Shown piece by piece: positions 39,817 through 48,488 of a DNA stretch of 55,173 nucleotides. Origin of the DNA: SAR86 cluster bacterium AG-447-A08 (GTDB lineage Bacteria; Pseudomonadota; Gammaproteobacteria; Magnimaribacterales; Magnimaribacteraceae); the NCBI GenBank assembly GCA_003212335.1, contig QCQA01000006.1:1-55173 (forward strand), given 5' to 3'. The position numbers were made by a program, and so were the translations under genes. Position 1 is the first letter of the stretch. Each line of letters opens with the position of its first letter. The notes under the pieces were generated by a model. That model searched no databases. It had not been told where the DNA came from and saw nothing but the letters and a program-made list of their open reading frames with translations.

Positions 39817-42726
39817 TTACATTCTAAGCCTGAAATCTAAATAATAATTTCTTCCATAGTCTTGATGAGCGTCAGCAAAGAAACCGTAGAATCTATCAGC
39901 CAATGGAGCTCTTTCATCATCAATATTTTTTACAGCCAATCTGAGCCTAGCATCATAATCACCAATATCAAAGTTATAGTAGACAGAGGCATTCACGGTT
40001 CTCATGGAAGGTATGACATATTTTGTTCCATCAGATCTAGTCTCACTACTCTGATAAAAATCCCCTTTTTTCAAACTTGAAATCTGAGCACCCCAATCGC
40101 CATATCTATAACTTAGTTTCATGCTAGTTTTTGCTGTGTAATTACCATCTAAACCTGCTAAATCTCCAAATCCTGAAAGAGTTACATCAAACGGAATCCT
40201 TCCACTAGCTTGCGCAGCTGTTAATTTTGCATATTCAGCTGTTGGTTTTTGGGTAAACTCATCTGTTTCAGAGTAGTTAATTGTAAGTTTAAAACTTCCA
40301 ATATCTGTATCTAAATCATAATAAACACCAATATCTTCTCCGGAAAGAGTTCTTGTTGCAGCGTTAGCATAAGGATCTGTGACTAGATAAGCTTCTCCAA
40401 CTGGACAAATACCTGCAGCGGTAAATACTGCAATATCCGATGCAGAATAACCAGGATTTGGATCTCTTAACACGTTAGGATTGTTGTAGCTTGAGCAATT
40501 TGAAGTACCATAATCTAGTAAATCAACTAGGTCTGCAACCATCCTATTTTGTCTTCCAAGCAAGACAATTGTATTTTCTTTTTCGATCTCCCAAGAATCA
40601 TATGTGATTGTCAGTCCTTCTAATATTTCCGGAGTCCACACTAAACCCAAAGAAGTATTTTCGGACTCTTCAGGTTTCAAATTTGGATTACCAATTCTGT
40701 AGCTACCAATTTGGTACCTATCATCTAGTACTTGCCCTCCAACAAATTCTCCTACAGCATCATCTACATTTCCGCTTCTAGTAACGTAAGGTTGATTCTG
40801 TTGAATTAAGTTTGGCACTCTAAAAGACGTTGAGACAGATCCTCTAAATGATAGATTTTGAGTAGCATTCCATCCAATGGCAAATTTTCCAACGGTAGAA
40901 GATTCTGTGTCATCTGGATCTTCATGTCTAATTGCGACTTGTGATTCAATATTATCAGCTAAAGGAATAATTAATTCTGCAAAGATAGAATTAGTTTCTC
41001 TTTCTGCTTTAGTATCAACGGTTGGACTTGATCCGAGAACATCTCCTACAAAAGGGAAAGTAAGACCTGTTACAAAAGAAGTGTACTGTATTGTCCCATC
41101 TAACCTAGGGTCTCTGTCATCGGAATATTTTTCTTCTCTATATTCGAAACCGACTAATAAAGCTACTGGCCCCGCTGGCATATCAAATAATTCAGGATTA
41201 GAGGCTTTGAAATCTATAGAGTTCAACTCACTTGTGTCATTTCTATATACATCAACAATAGCTGGAGCTAGTGCAGTTTTTACATCTGAAGAAAAGATAT
41301 TAATTGCATTTGAAGTAGGGTCATTCAATCCAGCCTGTAGCAAGCTATTTGATAAACGATTTTGAGTGAAATCCTCCGATTTTGCTTTGGATTTTAGAAT
41401 AGCAGTTTCCCAATCCCAGCCCGAATCAGTTTTTCCCCTTAACCCAATGAGGTATCGTGATGTATCTTTATCGACATTTATAATTCTAGGCCCTATATCG
41501 GGTCTCCAATTATCGATTCTTATATTCTTATTCGAACTGCTGTTATCATCGTTTATACCAAGCTGGTTAGTAAAATAATAGTCTGGACCTATATTCAAAA
41601 GAGCTGTTGAGAAGTCACCAGCTGGCTCTTTTAGACGTCTATAATCAGAATTATACTGACCAATTTCTGCAAAGAGTTGATTACCATTATCCATCTCATG
41701 ATTAACGAATATAAAAGTATTATCTCTTTCCAGTTCGCCCCTGAAATCTCTGAATTGACCTGGATTTATCCAGTATTCACCATTTGCAAGAGAGGTAGTA
41801 TCGACTCCAAGGCAAGTACCATAACCGGTATCTTTAGAGTCAGATCTGGAACATCTAGGATCAGAGGAAGGCATGATCTGGATTTCGCCTGCTGAGTCGG
41901 TATAGCTTGTTCTTCCACGAAGATCTAGTTGTGCCCATTTTCCAGAATAAAGATTTCTAAATGAAGTATCTCCTGCCCATAATGAATCTGCAGGAATCCA
42001 TTTTCTGTGATCTGAATCACCCCATCTTGGATCTTCTGATGCGGCTATTGCGTCTCTATCATAATAGTCAAACATAATAGAAATATTTGTACGACCTTCA
42101 TTAAAATCGCCACCATACTTGATTTGTACTCTGTCATCGTTTGCAGCAAAATGATCATAGCCCGTGCCTCTGAACGAAACTTCAAAGCCTGTAAAATCTG
42201 TTTCAAGAACATTATTTACAACCCCTGCAACAGCGTCCGCACCGTAAATAGCTGAAGCACCATCTTTTAAAAGTTCTACTCTATCTAGCGCATTTGAAGG
42301 TATTAGGTTTGTATTAACCGACATGGTGGGGACGTAATCACCGCCAAGTAATTCAGTTTGGTAACCTGCATTATTTACTAGCCTTCTTCCATTTAGTAAA
42401 ACTAAAGTATTTCCAACACCTATATTCCTCAGGTTATAAGCTCCTACATCACCCCTTGCAGAATTGACTCCACCTGAATCAGATTCCGCTTCTGAAAAAT
42501 AATTTAATCCTTGCTCTGTTATATTTTCCATGAGTTCAGTACCATCATCTGGACCGATTGCATCTATATCTTCAGAAGTTAGAACCGTTACAGGCAAAAC
42601 CCCTGTAATTTGAGCTCCTTTAATTTGTGAACCGGTGACTACCACTTCTTCAACTTCTTCATCTGCAAATAAAACAGCGAAAGGAAAGAAAATTGTAAAA
42701 GAAATCAATAAACTGAATTTTTTCAT
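39817..42726 (-). CDS. Large TonB-dependent outer-membrane receptor
   Basis: A 969-residue outer-membrane receptor with a signal peptide (about 1-21). It has a TonB-box-like VEEVVVTGSQIKG (about 24-36), a plug (about 38-170; NLRNIGVGNTLVLLNGRRLVN, VELLKDGASAIYGADAVAGVVN, both abbreviated from longer runs) and a long barrel. This VLLNGRR/ELLKDGASAIYG type is common in marine receptors for large organic ligands such as peptides or glycans. Two pairs of Cys in extracellular loops (DPRCSRSDSKDTGYGTC and SNCSSYNNP...GICPVG) may form disulfides. A good promoter and GGGGG ribosome-binding site precede it, and a terminator follows. Ligand unknown; no Fur box seen. Confidence 0.93.
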   Translation of the reverse strand: MKKFSLLISFTIFFPFAVLFADEEVEEVVVTGSQIKGAQITGVLPVTVLTSEDIDAIGPDDGTELMENITEQGLNYFSEAESDSGGVNSARGDVGAYNLRNIGVGNTLVLLNGRRLVNNAGYQTELLGGDYVPTMSVNTNLIPSNALDRVELLKDGASAIYGADAVAGVVNNVLETDFTGFEVSFRGTGYDHFAANDDRVQIKYGGDFNEGRTNISIMFDYYDRDAIAASEDPRWGDSDHRKWIPADSLWAGDTSFRNLYSGKWAQLDLRGRTSYTDSAGEIQIMPSSDPRCSRSDSKDTGYGTCLGVDTTSLANGEYWINPGQFRDFRGELERDNTFIFVNHEMDNGNQLFAEIGQYNSDYRRLKEPAGDFSTALLNIGPDYYFTNQLGINDDNSSSNKNIRIDNWRPDIGPRIINVDKDTSRYLIGLRGKTDSGWDWETAILKSKAKSEDFTQNRLSNSLLQAGLNDPTSNAINIFSSDVKTALAPAIVDVYRNDTSELNSIDFKASNPELFDMPAGPVALLVGFEYREEKYSDDRDPRLDGTIQYTSFVTGLTFPFVGDVLGSSPTVDTKAERETNSIFAELIIPLADNIESQVAIRHEDPDDTESSTVGKFAIGWNATQNLSFRGSVSTSFRVPNLIQQNQPYVTRSGNVDDAVGEFVGGQVLDDRYQIGSYRIGNPNLKPEESENTSLGLVWTPEILEGLTITYDSWEIEKENTIVLLGRQNRMVADLVDLLDYGTSNCSSYNNPNVLRDPNPGYSASDIAVFTAAGICPVGEAYLVTDPYANAATRTLSGEDIGVYYDLDTDIGSFKLTINYSETDEFTQKPTAEYAKLTAAQASGRIPFDVTLSGFGDLAGLDGNYTAKTSMKLSYRYGDWGAQISSLKKGDFYQSSETRSDGTKYVIPSMRTVNASVYYNFDIGDYDARLRLAVKNIDDERAPLADRFYGFFADAHQDYGRNYYLDFRLRM

Positions 42727-42758
42727 GTATAACCCCCAAAATTATGAAATCTCACATA

Positions 42759-42787
42759 AGAATAGAGAATTTCTTCAACTTTGTCAT
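42759..42787 (-). promoter_or_regulatory. Promoter of the large TonB receptor
   Basis: On the minus strand ATGACA (42787-42782, 5 of 6), a 17-base spacer and TATTCT (42764-42759, 4 of 6) precede a leader of about 25 bases that ends with GGGGG before the ATG at 42726. Its -35 box overlaps the -35 of the opposing patatin promoter. Confidence 0.5.
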
Positions 42788-42810
42788 TACTTAGAAATAA
42801 ATGAGATAAT
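42781..42810 (+). promoter_or_regulatory. Promoter of the patatin/M48 operon (leaderless)
   Basis: TTGTCA (42781-42786, 5 of 6), an 18-base spacer and GATAAT (42805-42810, 5 of 6) are followed by 7 bases and the GTG at 42818. The predicted transcript begins at the GTG start. The -35 overlaps that of the divergent receptor gene, so the two promoters should compete or share control. Confidence 0.5.
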
Positions 42811-42817
42811 CTTAAAA

Positions 42818-43714
42818 GTGGATAAAAAGTATATATTGTCACTTGATGGCGGAGGAGTAAGAACACTTGCTTCAATAACTTTTTTAAAATTATTAGAGAA
42901 AGAAACCAATATCAAGGTCCATGAAAAATTTGACTTCTTTGTGGGTACTTCAGCAGGAGCAATATCTTGTTTAGCTTTAGCAGTAAAGAGATTTTCTTCA
43001 AGAGAATTAGAGGGTATGTGGGGCACACCAAATCTTAGAAGAATAATGCCAACTTCATCTTGGGATAGAAGGCTAGGATTATTGCAGTCAAAACCTAAGT
43101 ACACAAGTGAAGGAAAAAGAACAGTTCTTAAAAATTATTTTGGTAGCTCCACCTTAGGTGAAGCCTTAAAACCGGTAGCAGTTTTGAGCTATGATATTCA
43201 GACAAGATCTCCAGTTTTATTTAAATCTTATGTTGAGAAAGATAAGCATGTTTCTTTGATTGATGTGGGAGATGCTACTAGTGCAGCACCTATTTACTAT
43301 CCAACCGCTAAAGTTGGGGATAGATATTTGATAGACGGAGCTATTGTCGCTAATCATCCCGTTTTACATGGTTATGCTGAAGCAAAAAAATTATTTCCTA
43401 AATCAGAACTAAGGGTGTTAAGCATAGGAACAGGTCTAAGTAAAAGACCTTTAAAAGGAGAGGCTTCTAAGAATTGGGGCATAGTCGGATGGCTGATGCA
43501 TGATTTGTTTGGCTTGATGGTCGAAAGTAGTCTAGATCATGAATTGGCCGGAGATTTAATTGGTAAAGATTATTTACGAGTTAATTCTGCCCTCGATGGA
43601 GTTAATCGTCGTTTGGACGATACAAGTGAATCAAATTTAAAAAAAATAGTTCAGATGGGCGAATTTTGGTGGGATAAATTTGGAGACGAAGCTGTCAAAC
43701 TTTTAACAAGATGA
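42818..43714 (+). CDS. Patatin-like phospholipase
   Basis: A 298-residue patatin-family lipid hydrolase. From the GTG start at 42818 the oxyanion motif is DGGGVR (10-15), the nucleophile Ser45 lies in GTSAG (43-47), and the catalytic Asp173 is in IDGAIVANHP. The Ser-Asp dyad is complete. An in-frame ATG at 42725 would add 31 residues, but these overlap the receptor's start and promoter and do not look like patatin sequence, so I prefer the GTG, which sits right behind a -10 box. No signal peptide, so it is likely cytoplasmic. The stop overlaps the start of the M48 gene by 4 bases. Confidence 0.85.
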   Translation: MDKKYILSLDGGGVRTLASITFLKLLEKETNIKVHEKFDFFVGTSAGAISCLALAVKRFSSRELEGMWGTPNLRRIMPTSSWDRRLGLLQSKPKYTSEGKRTVLKNYFGSSTLGEALKPVAVLSYDIQTRSPVLFKSYVEKDKHVSLIDVGDATSAAPIYYPTAKVGDRYLIDGAIVANHPVLHGYAEAKKLFPKSELRVLSIGTGLSKRPLKGEASKNWGIVGWLMHDLFGLMVESSLDHELAGDLIGKDYLRVNSALDGVNRRLDDTSESNLKKIVQMGEFWWDKFGDEAVKLLTR

Positions 43715-45135
43715 GAATTATTTTAATTATTTTTGCTCTAAGCTTTTTAACAAACTGTGCTGTAAATCCAGTTACTGGTAAGCAGGATTTTGTGGTGATA
43801 AGTGAAAATCAAGAAATACAAATGGGTAGAGAATATAACGCTCAGATACTCAGACAGAATCCAGTTTATCAAGACCAAGATTTACAAGATTATGTTCAAG
43901 CCATTGGCGAATCTCTTGCTGCTAAAAGCCACAGACCTAATCTCATATATAGATTTACTATCCTCGACAGTCCTGATATCAATGCTTTCGCTTTACCTGG
44001 TGGTTATATATACATAAACAGAGGTTTAATGAGCTACCTATCTTCAGAAGAAGAACTGGCCGCAGTACTTGGTCATGAAATAGGACACGTCACTGCAAGA
44101 CATAGTGTTAGACAATATTCTCAATCTCAGCTTTTAGGAATTCTCTCAACTGCAATAGAGATCAATGCTGGAAGTACAGCAGGAAACGTAGCTAATGTTG
44201 CTTCTGGTGCTCTACTTTCTGGTTATGGCAGAGATATGGAACTAGAAGCTGATGATCTTGGGGCCCAATATATATATCAAGACGGATATTCTCCACAAGG
44301 TATGTATGAGGTTTTATCAGTTTTAAAAGATCAAGAAATCTATTCAAAACAACTCGCAGAAAGAAGAGGGCAAGAACCCAGAAGTTATCATGGAGTTTTT
44401 GCAAGTCATCCTTCTAATGACAAGAGATTGCAAGAAGTGCTCAATAATGTCAGTAATTCTTTTCAAAAAGGTAACCAAAAGAAAAATGATACATATCTTC
44501 AGAAGATTGAAGGCATGGTCTTTGGAGATTCAGAACAGTCAGGTATCAGAAGAGGAACTGAATTTTTTCACGGGCCGTTAAACCTTTATTTAGCTTCCCC
44601 TGAGACTTGGGAAATCATTAATACCCCCAATCAATTGATCTTTAGTTCACCTTCAGGGGAAGCAGTTTTGCAAATGACATTGGAAGATTTGAATTTTAAA
44701 GAGACTCCTGAAGAATACTTAAAGAGATTTGCTCCTTATACTTTTGAAGATCAAAATTTGAATGTTAATGGTTATGATGGCTTTACTGCAAAAGTAAATC
44801 GATCTGGAAGATTAATTAGAATGGGAGTTATTTTTAAAAATGATCAAGTCTTTCAATTTATTGGTTATACCAAGGATCAAAGATTTGATTTATCTGCATA
44901 TGATGGTCAATTCTTACAGATAATGAAATCTCTTAGATCCTTGAAGAGGGAGGAACAGCCCTTATCCAAACCATTGAGGTTAAGGTCTTATAAAGTTAAA
45001 AAAGGAGATACATATAAATCCTTAGCAGCAATTAGCAGCATCAATATAAATGCTGAAGATCAATTGCGTCTAATCAATGGAGATTACCCTGATAAGAAAT
45101 TAGAAATTGGTAGGGTGATTAAGATTGTGAATTAA
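43711..45135 (+). CDS. M48 metallopeptidase lipoprotein with C-terminal LysM-like domain
   Basis: A 474-residue lipoprotein with lipobox LTNC (Cys16). The M48 peptidase domain (about 25-245) has zinc motif HEIGH (122-126) and third ligand Glu179 in MELEADDLGAQY. A middle domain (about 265-410) of unknown type follows. The C-terminus (about 423-474; YKVKKGDTYKSLAAIS, LRLINGDYP, IGRVIKIVN) resembles a LysM fold, which binds peptidoglycan. It is related to BepA/YfgC and LoiP-like quality-control proteases of the outer membrane. It starts inside the patatin stop (ATGA), so the lipase and protease are co-translated. It ends at the base before the converging SDR stop. Confidence 0.88.
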   Translation: MRIILIIFALSFLTNCAVNPVTGKQDFVVISENQEIQMGREYNAQILRQNPVYQDQDLQDYVQAIGESLAAKSHRPNLIYRFTILDSPDINAFALPGGYIYINRGLMSYLSSEEELAAVLGHEIGHVTARHSVRQYSQSQLLGILSTAIEINAGSTAGNVANVASGALLSGYGRDMELEADDLGAQYIYQDGYSPQGMYEVLSVLKDQEIYSKQLAERRGQEPRSYHGVFASHPSNDKRLQEVLNNVSNSFQKGNQKKNDTYLQKIEGMVFGDSEQSGIRRGTEFFHGPLNLYLASPETWEIINTPNQLIFSSPSGEAVLQMTLEDLNFKETPEEYLKRFAPYTFEDQNLNVNGYDGFTAKVNRSGRLIRMGVIFKNDQVFQFIGYTKDQRFDLSAYDGQFLQIMKSLRSLKREEQPLSKPLRLRSYKVKKGDTYKSLAAISSININAEDQLRLINGDYPDKKLEIGRVIKIVN

Positions 45136-45894
45136 CTATAAGGGGTTAATCAAATGGCCCCCGTCAACTGGAATAATAGATCCAGTCATAAAAGCCGAGG
45201 CATCACTGGACAGAAGTAGCAAAACTCCATCTAAGTCAGATTCAAGACCAAGTCTTTTCATTGGTATATTTTTTATATAGCTTTGACCTTCCTCCGTAGC
45301 AAAAAAATCATCGTTAATTTCGGTCAATATATAACCTGGAGCAATAGCATTAACACGGATATTGGATCTTGCTAACTCTAGTGCCATACTTTTTGTCAAC
45401 TGAACTAGACCTGCTTTGGCGGTAGCGTAACTTGCAAGATTCAGTCCCACTCTTAGCCCAAGAATGGAGGCAATATTTATAATAGTTCCAGGTTTTTTTT
45501 CTTCAATTAAAGAGTCTGTAAAGTTTTTAGCAACTCGATATGCTCCGTTTAAGTTAGTCTCGAGAACATACCTCCAACTTTGTTCATCCAAATCTTTAAA
45601 CCTTTTTGGATCTGAAGTACCTGCATTATTTATAAGTATATCGGCAGAGCCAACTGACTTTTTTACCTCAGAATAAAAATCCAAAACACTTTCTTCTGAA
45701 GTAACATCTAGGGGTAGAACTAAAACTTCTCCATCTATTTCTTTTCTTAGGTCCTCTAAGTTTTGTAATCTTCTTGCACAGATAACTAGATTGGCTCCAG
45801 CAGCGGAAAGCGTTTTAGCGAAATGTCGCCCAAGACCGGATGAAGCCCCAGTCACAATGGCTGTTTTACCTTTTAAATCAAAAATGTCATTCAT
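45136..45894 (-). CDS. Short-chain dehydrogenase/reductase
   Basis: A 252-residue classical SDR with TGASSGLG (15-22), NNAG (89-92), Ser143, Tyr156 and Lys160 (YATAK), and a C-terminal GSIIPVDGGH. It is third in a leftward operon after the glutamine synthetase-like and deacetylase-like genes (gap 2 bases). In a polyamine pathway it could act on an aldehyde or hydroxy intermediate, but the sequence alone only supports an NAD(P)-dependent oxidoreductase. Confidence 0.9.
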   Translation of the reverse strand: MNDIFDLKGKTAIVTGASSGLGRHFAKTLSAAGANLVICARRLQNLEDLRKEIDGEVLVLPLDVTSEESVLDFYSEVKKSVGSADILINNAGTSDPKRFKDLDEQSWRYVLETNLNGAYRVAKNFTDSLIEEKKPGTIINIASILGLRVGLNLASYATAKAGLVQLTKSMALELARSNIRVNAIAPGYILTEINDDFFATEEGQSYIKNIPMKRLGLESDLDGVLLLLSSDASAFMTGSIIPVDGGHLINPL

Positions 45895-45896
45895 AT

Positions 45897-46997
45897 TTAT
45901 TTAATTTTTTTTATAAGTGATTCTGCCTCTCTTATTAAGGAATCTTGATGAGGCTGGAGTTCTTGTTGGCCTAGATTCCCGATTATCCTTTGAAAAGGAT
46001 CTTTGATGCCCATATTTTCATCAACTAAAGTTTCTATAACCGCATGAGCAAAAAAGGGAACGGTTGCTGCACTATAGCCACCTTCATGAGTCATAAGTAT
46101 CTTTCCATCGCATACTTCATCAGCACATTTTTTTATCTTCTGAGTAAGAGATTTAAAGCCTTCACTTGTCATCATCTGTCTGCCAATTGGATCTCCCGCC
46201 CCTCCATCAAAACCAGATGGAACAATAATTAATTCAGGTTGATATGCCTCGAGAGCGGGTATAACTACTCTATCAAATGCAGCTTCATAAGCTCCTACTC
46301 CTGATCCGGGAGGTAAGGGAATGTTGATATTAAATCCATCTCCTTTTGCTTCGCCATTCTCAGAAACTAAACCCGAATTTGTAGGAAAATTTCTATCTTG
46401 ATGGATAGAAATAGTCAGTGCGCTGTTGTCTTCATAGAAGGCAGCTTGGGTTCCATTTCCATGATGAACATCCCAATCAACAAAAGCTATTTTATTTAAC
46501 CCTTTATTTTGTAAAGCATGTTTACCCGCAATTGCTGCATTACCAAATATACAAAAGCCCATTGCTTTATCTGGCATAGCGTGATGTCCAGGAGGTCTTA
46601 CAAGGGCGTAAGCATTATCTACTTTACCTTCGATTACATGATCAATTGCTTCTATTACACCACCAGTAGACAGGAGGGCTATGTCAAAACTACCAATGCC
46701 TGTAGGTGCACTTATTCCTGAATCAATACTGATCGAATCGTTTAGTGATTTGATATGTTCGTAATGATTCTCGGTATGGAAAAGCAAAATCTCTTCTCTT
46801 GTAGCCTTTCTAGGAGATATAGGTGTTAACTTATCGTATAGTCCTGAAACATCCATTAAATTCTTAATCCTTCTCTTTGTATCCGGACTTTCTGAATGAT
46901 GAAACGGTTCGACAGGAAAACCGTATGGCACATAATCGGCATGATTGCCTGTTTGGTGCCATAAATAAAGCTCGTGAAAGACTATACCTGTATTCAT
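45897..46997 (-). CDS. Class II histone deacetylase-like amidohydrolase
   Basis: A 366-residue member of the arginase/deacetylase superfamily related to acetylpolyamine amidohydrolases. Active-site His138-His139 are in RPPGHHA. Zinc ligands are Asp176 and His178 (DWDVHHGNG) and Asp264 (SGFDGGAGDP). The transition-state Tyr308 lies in EGGYS. All catalytic residues are present. It would remove acetyl or another acyl group from an amine such as N-acetylputrescine. It lies 2 bases after a glutamine synthetase-like gene of the gamma-glutamylpolyamine type, which supports a polyamine role. No signal peptide. Confidence 0.9.
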   Translation of the reverse strand: MNTGIVFHELYLWHQTGNHADYVPYGFPVEPFHHSESPDTKRRIKNLMDVSGLYDKLTPISPRKATREEILLFHTENHYEHIKSLNDSISIDSGISAPTGIGSFDIALLSTGGVIEAIDHVIEGKVDNAYALVRPPGHHAMPDKAMGFCIFGNAAIAGKHALQNKGLNKIAFVDWDVHHGNGTQAAFYEDNSALTISIHQDRNFPTNSGLVSENGEAKGDGFNINIPLPPGSGVGAYEAAFDRVVIPALEAYQPELIIVPSGFDGGAGDPIGRQMMTSEGFKSLTQKIKKCADEVCDGKILMTHEGGYSAATVPFFAHAVIETLVDENMGIKDPFQRIIGNLGQQELQPHQDSLIREAESLIKKIK

Positions 46998-46999
46998 AT

Positions 47000-48394
47000 T
47001 TAAATTATTTCAAAGTATCTTTTTAACTCCCATGGTGATACTGCATCAGATTCCAAGAAGCTTCTATTTTTTTGAAATTCTTTGTACTCCCAGATTCTCG
47101 TATTTGCAAAATGATTCACAAAGTCTTCGCCGAAAAGCTCTTTTGCCGGTTCAGAATTCTTAAAAAGATTTGCTGCTTCACCTAGATTCTTTGGAACTTG
47201 ATATTTTTTTTCCACATTAAGATCGTAAGCTCCACCTAAAGTTTCATTTGTTGGTTTTATTTTTTCTTTGATCCCCAAAAATCCGGCACCAAGTGTTGCT
47301 GCCAGAGCTAGATAAGGATTTGAATCTGCTCCAGGGAGTCTATTTTCAATTCGTTGACTAGAAGAATCTCCTTTGATTGCCCTAAATGCAGTTGTTCTGT
47401 TCTCAATCCCCCAAGTCATATTAATTGGTGCCCAAGCTCCAGGACATAGTCTCTTGTAGGAGTTTACTGTTGGAGCAATCAAAACCGAAAACTCTCTCAT
47501 ATACCTCTGTAAACCACCCAAGAAGTAATATAGTTCCTTTGGCAATTCATCTTTTTTGGAACTGAATAAAGATTTTCCATCTAAATCTTGAAGAGACACA
47601 TGAATATGTCCCGATTGACCAGGGTATTTATCTGACCATTTAGCCATAAAGTTTGCTATAAGGTTGTTTCTTTGAAACATAACCTTAGAAAAGGTTTTAA
47701 ATAATGTAGCTTTATCAGCCGCATTCATAGAGTCATCTACCATGATGGCGGCTTCAATCACACCAGGTCCCGTTTCCGTATGAAGGCCCTCTAAATGCAT
47801 ATCCATCGCGCTGCAAAGATTTAATAACTCGTTATATAAATCTGAATGAACAGAATTTCTTAAGATCGAGTATCCATACATTCCCGGAGTAAAGTTATTA
47901 AGACCAGTATATTTTTTCTCTCTGATTGAATGTGGTGTTTCATTGAAAAGAAAGAATTCATACTCAAAAGCCGACTTTGACATTAATCCTTCCTTTTCCA
48001 TTTTAGATAGAACTTTTTTTAACAATCCCCTAGGACAAACATTTCCTTCTGCCAATTCAGCCAAGAAGAAGGGAACTTCTTCTTCATAAGGATTGATTCT
48101 TCCGGAGTTCGGAACAATAGAAGCCTTTGCATCTGGAAATCCTGAATGCCAGCCGGTATAGAGCTCTTCTCGCTTAACATTTAATTCATATAGCTCATCA
48201 TTGCTATCCCAACCAAAAATAACATCGCAAAATCCAAATCCGTTCTTAGATGATTTAACAAATTTATCAACATGCATATATTTTCCACGAAGAATGCCAT
48301 CTATATCCGTAAGTGCCACTTTCACGTACTTAGTTTTAGACGCTTCCAAGAACTTTTTTATCTCTCCAGCTGATTTTAATTTTCTAATTTTCAT
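47000..48394 (-). CDS. Glutamine synthetase-like gamma-glutamyl-amine ligase
   Basis: A 464-residue member of the glutamine synthetase superfamily. Motifs include EYEFFLFN and HTETGPGVIEAA (metal site), GQSGHIHVSLQD, YKRLCPGAWAPIN and ENRTTAFRAI (ATP site), and RIENRLPGADSNPYLALAA. The N-terminal domain is short and the tyrosine adenylation site of GlnA is not evident, which fits PuuA/GlnA3-type ligases that join glutamate to putrescine or other amines. It heads a three-gene operon with a deacetylase-like gene and an SDR. An AAGG ribosome-binding site is present, and an inverted repeat lies 20 bases upstream. Confidence 0.88.
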   Translation of the reverse strand: MKIRKLKSAGEIKKFLEASKTKYVKVALTDIDGILRGKYMHVDKFVKSSKNGFGFCDVIFGWDSNDELYELNVKREELYTGWHSGFPDAKASIVPNSGRINPYEEEVPFFLAELAEGNVCPRGLLKKVLSKMEKEGLMSKSAFEYEFFLFNETPHSIREKKYTGLNNFTPGMYGYSILRNSVHSDLYNELLNLCSAMDMHLEGLHTETGPGVIEAAIMVDDSMNAADKATLFKTFSKVMFQRNNLIANFMAKWSDKYPGQSGHIHVSLQDLDGKSLFSSKKDELPKELYYFLGGLQRYMREFSVLIAPTVNSYKRLCPGAWAPINMTWGIENRTTAFRAIKGDSSSQRIENRLPGADSNPYLALAATLGAGFLGIKEKIKPTNETLGGAYDLNVEKKYQVPKNLGEAANLFKNSEPAKELFGEDFVNHFANTRIWEYKEFQKNRSFLESDAVSPWELKRYFEII

Positions 48395-48413
48395 TTATAC
48401 CTTCTAATTAGGT

Positions 48414-48451
48414 TTGAGGATAAAACAAATACAAACTGTTAGAATCCTCAA
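48414..48451. promoter_or_regulatory. Inverted repeat between the glutamine synthetase-like gene and gpsA
   Basis: Perfect 8-base arms TTGAGGAT (48414-48421) and ATCCTCAA (48444-48451) are separated by 22 bases, so their centres are 30 bases apart, about three turns of the helix. They lie 20-57 bases upstream of the leftward operon. The arms are not pure AT, so this is a fair candidate for a dimeric regulator of the operon. It does not look like a terminator. Confidence 0.45.
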
Positions 48452-48488
48452 TGAATTGTAACTTCTTACACTTAATTGTTAAAAATAA

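Noticed and set aside
40877-41365. 162-residue plus-strand frame inside the large TonB receptor
   Set aside because: An antisense shadow of the barrel; low-complexity Ser-rich translation without start signals.
42635-42724. Patatin gene starting within the TonB receptor coding region
   Set aside because: The first 30 residues are Ser/Thr/Lys-rich antisense of the receptor's signal region and have no patatin similarity.
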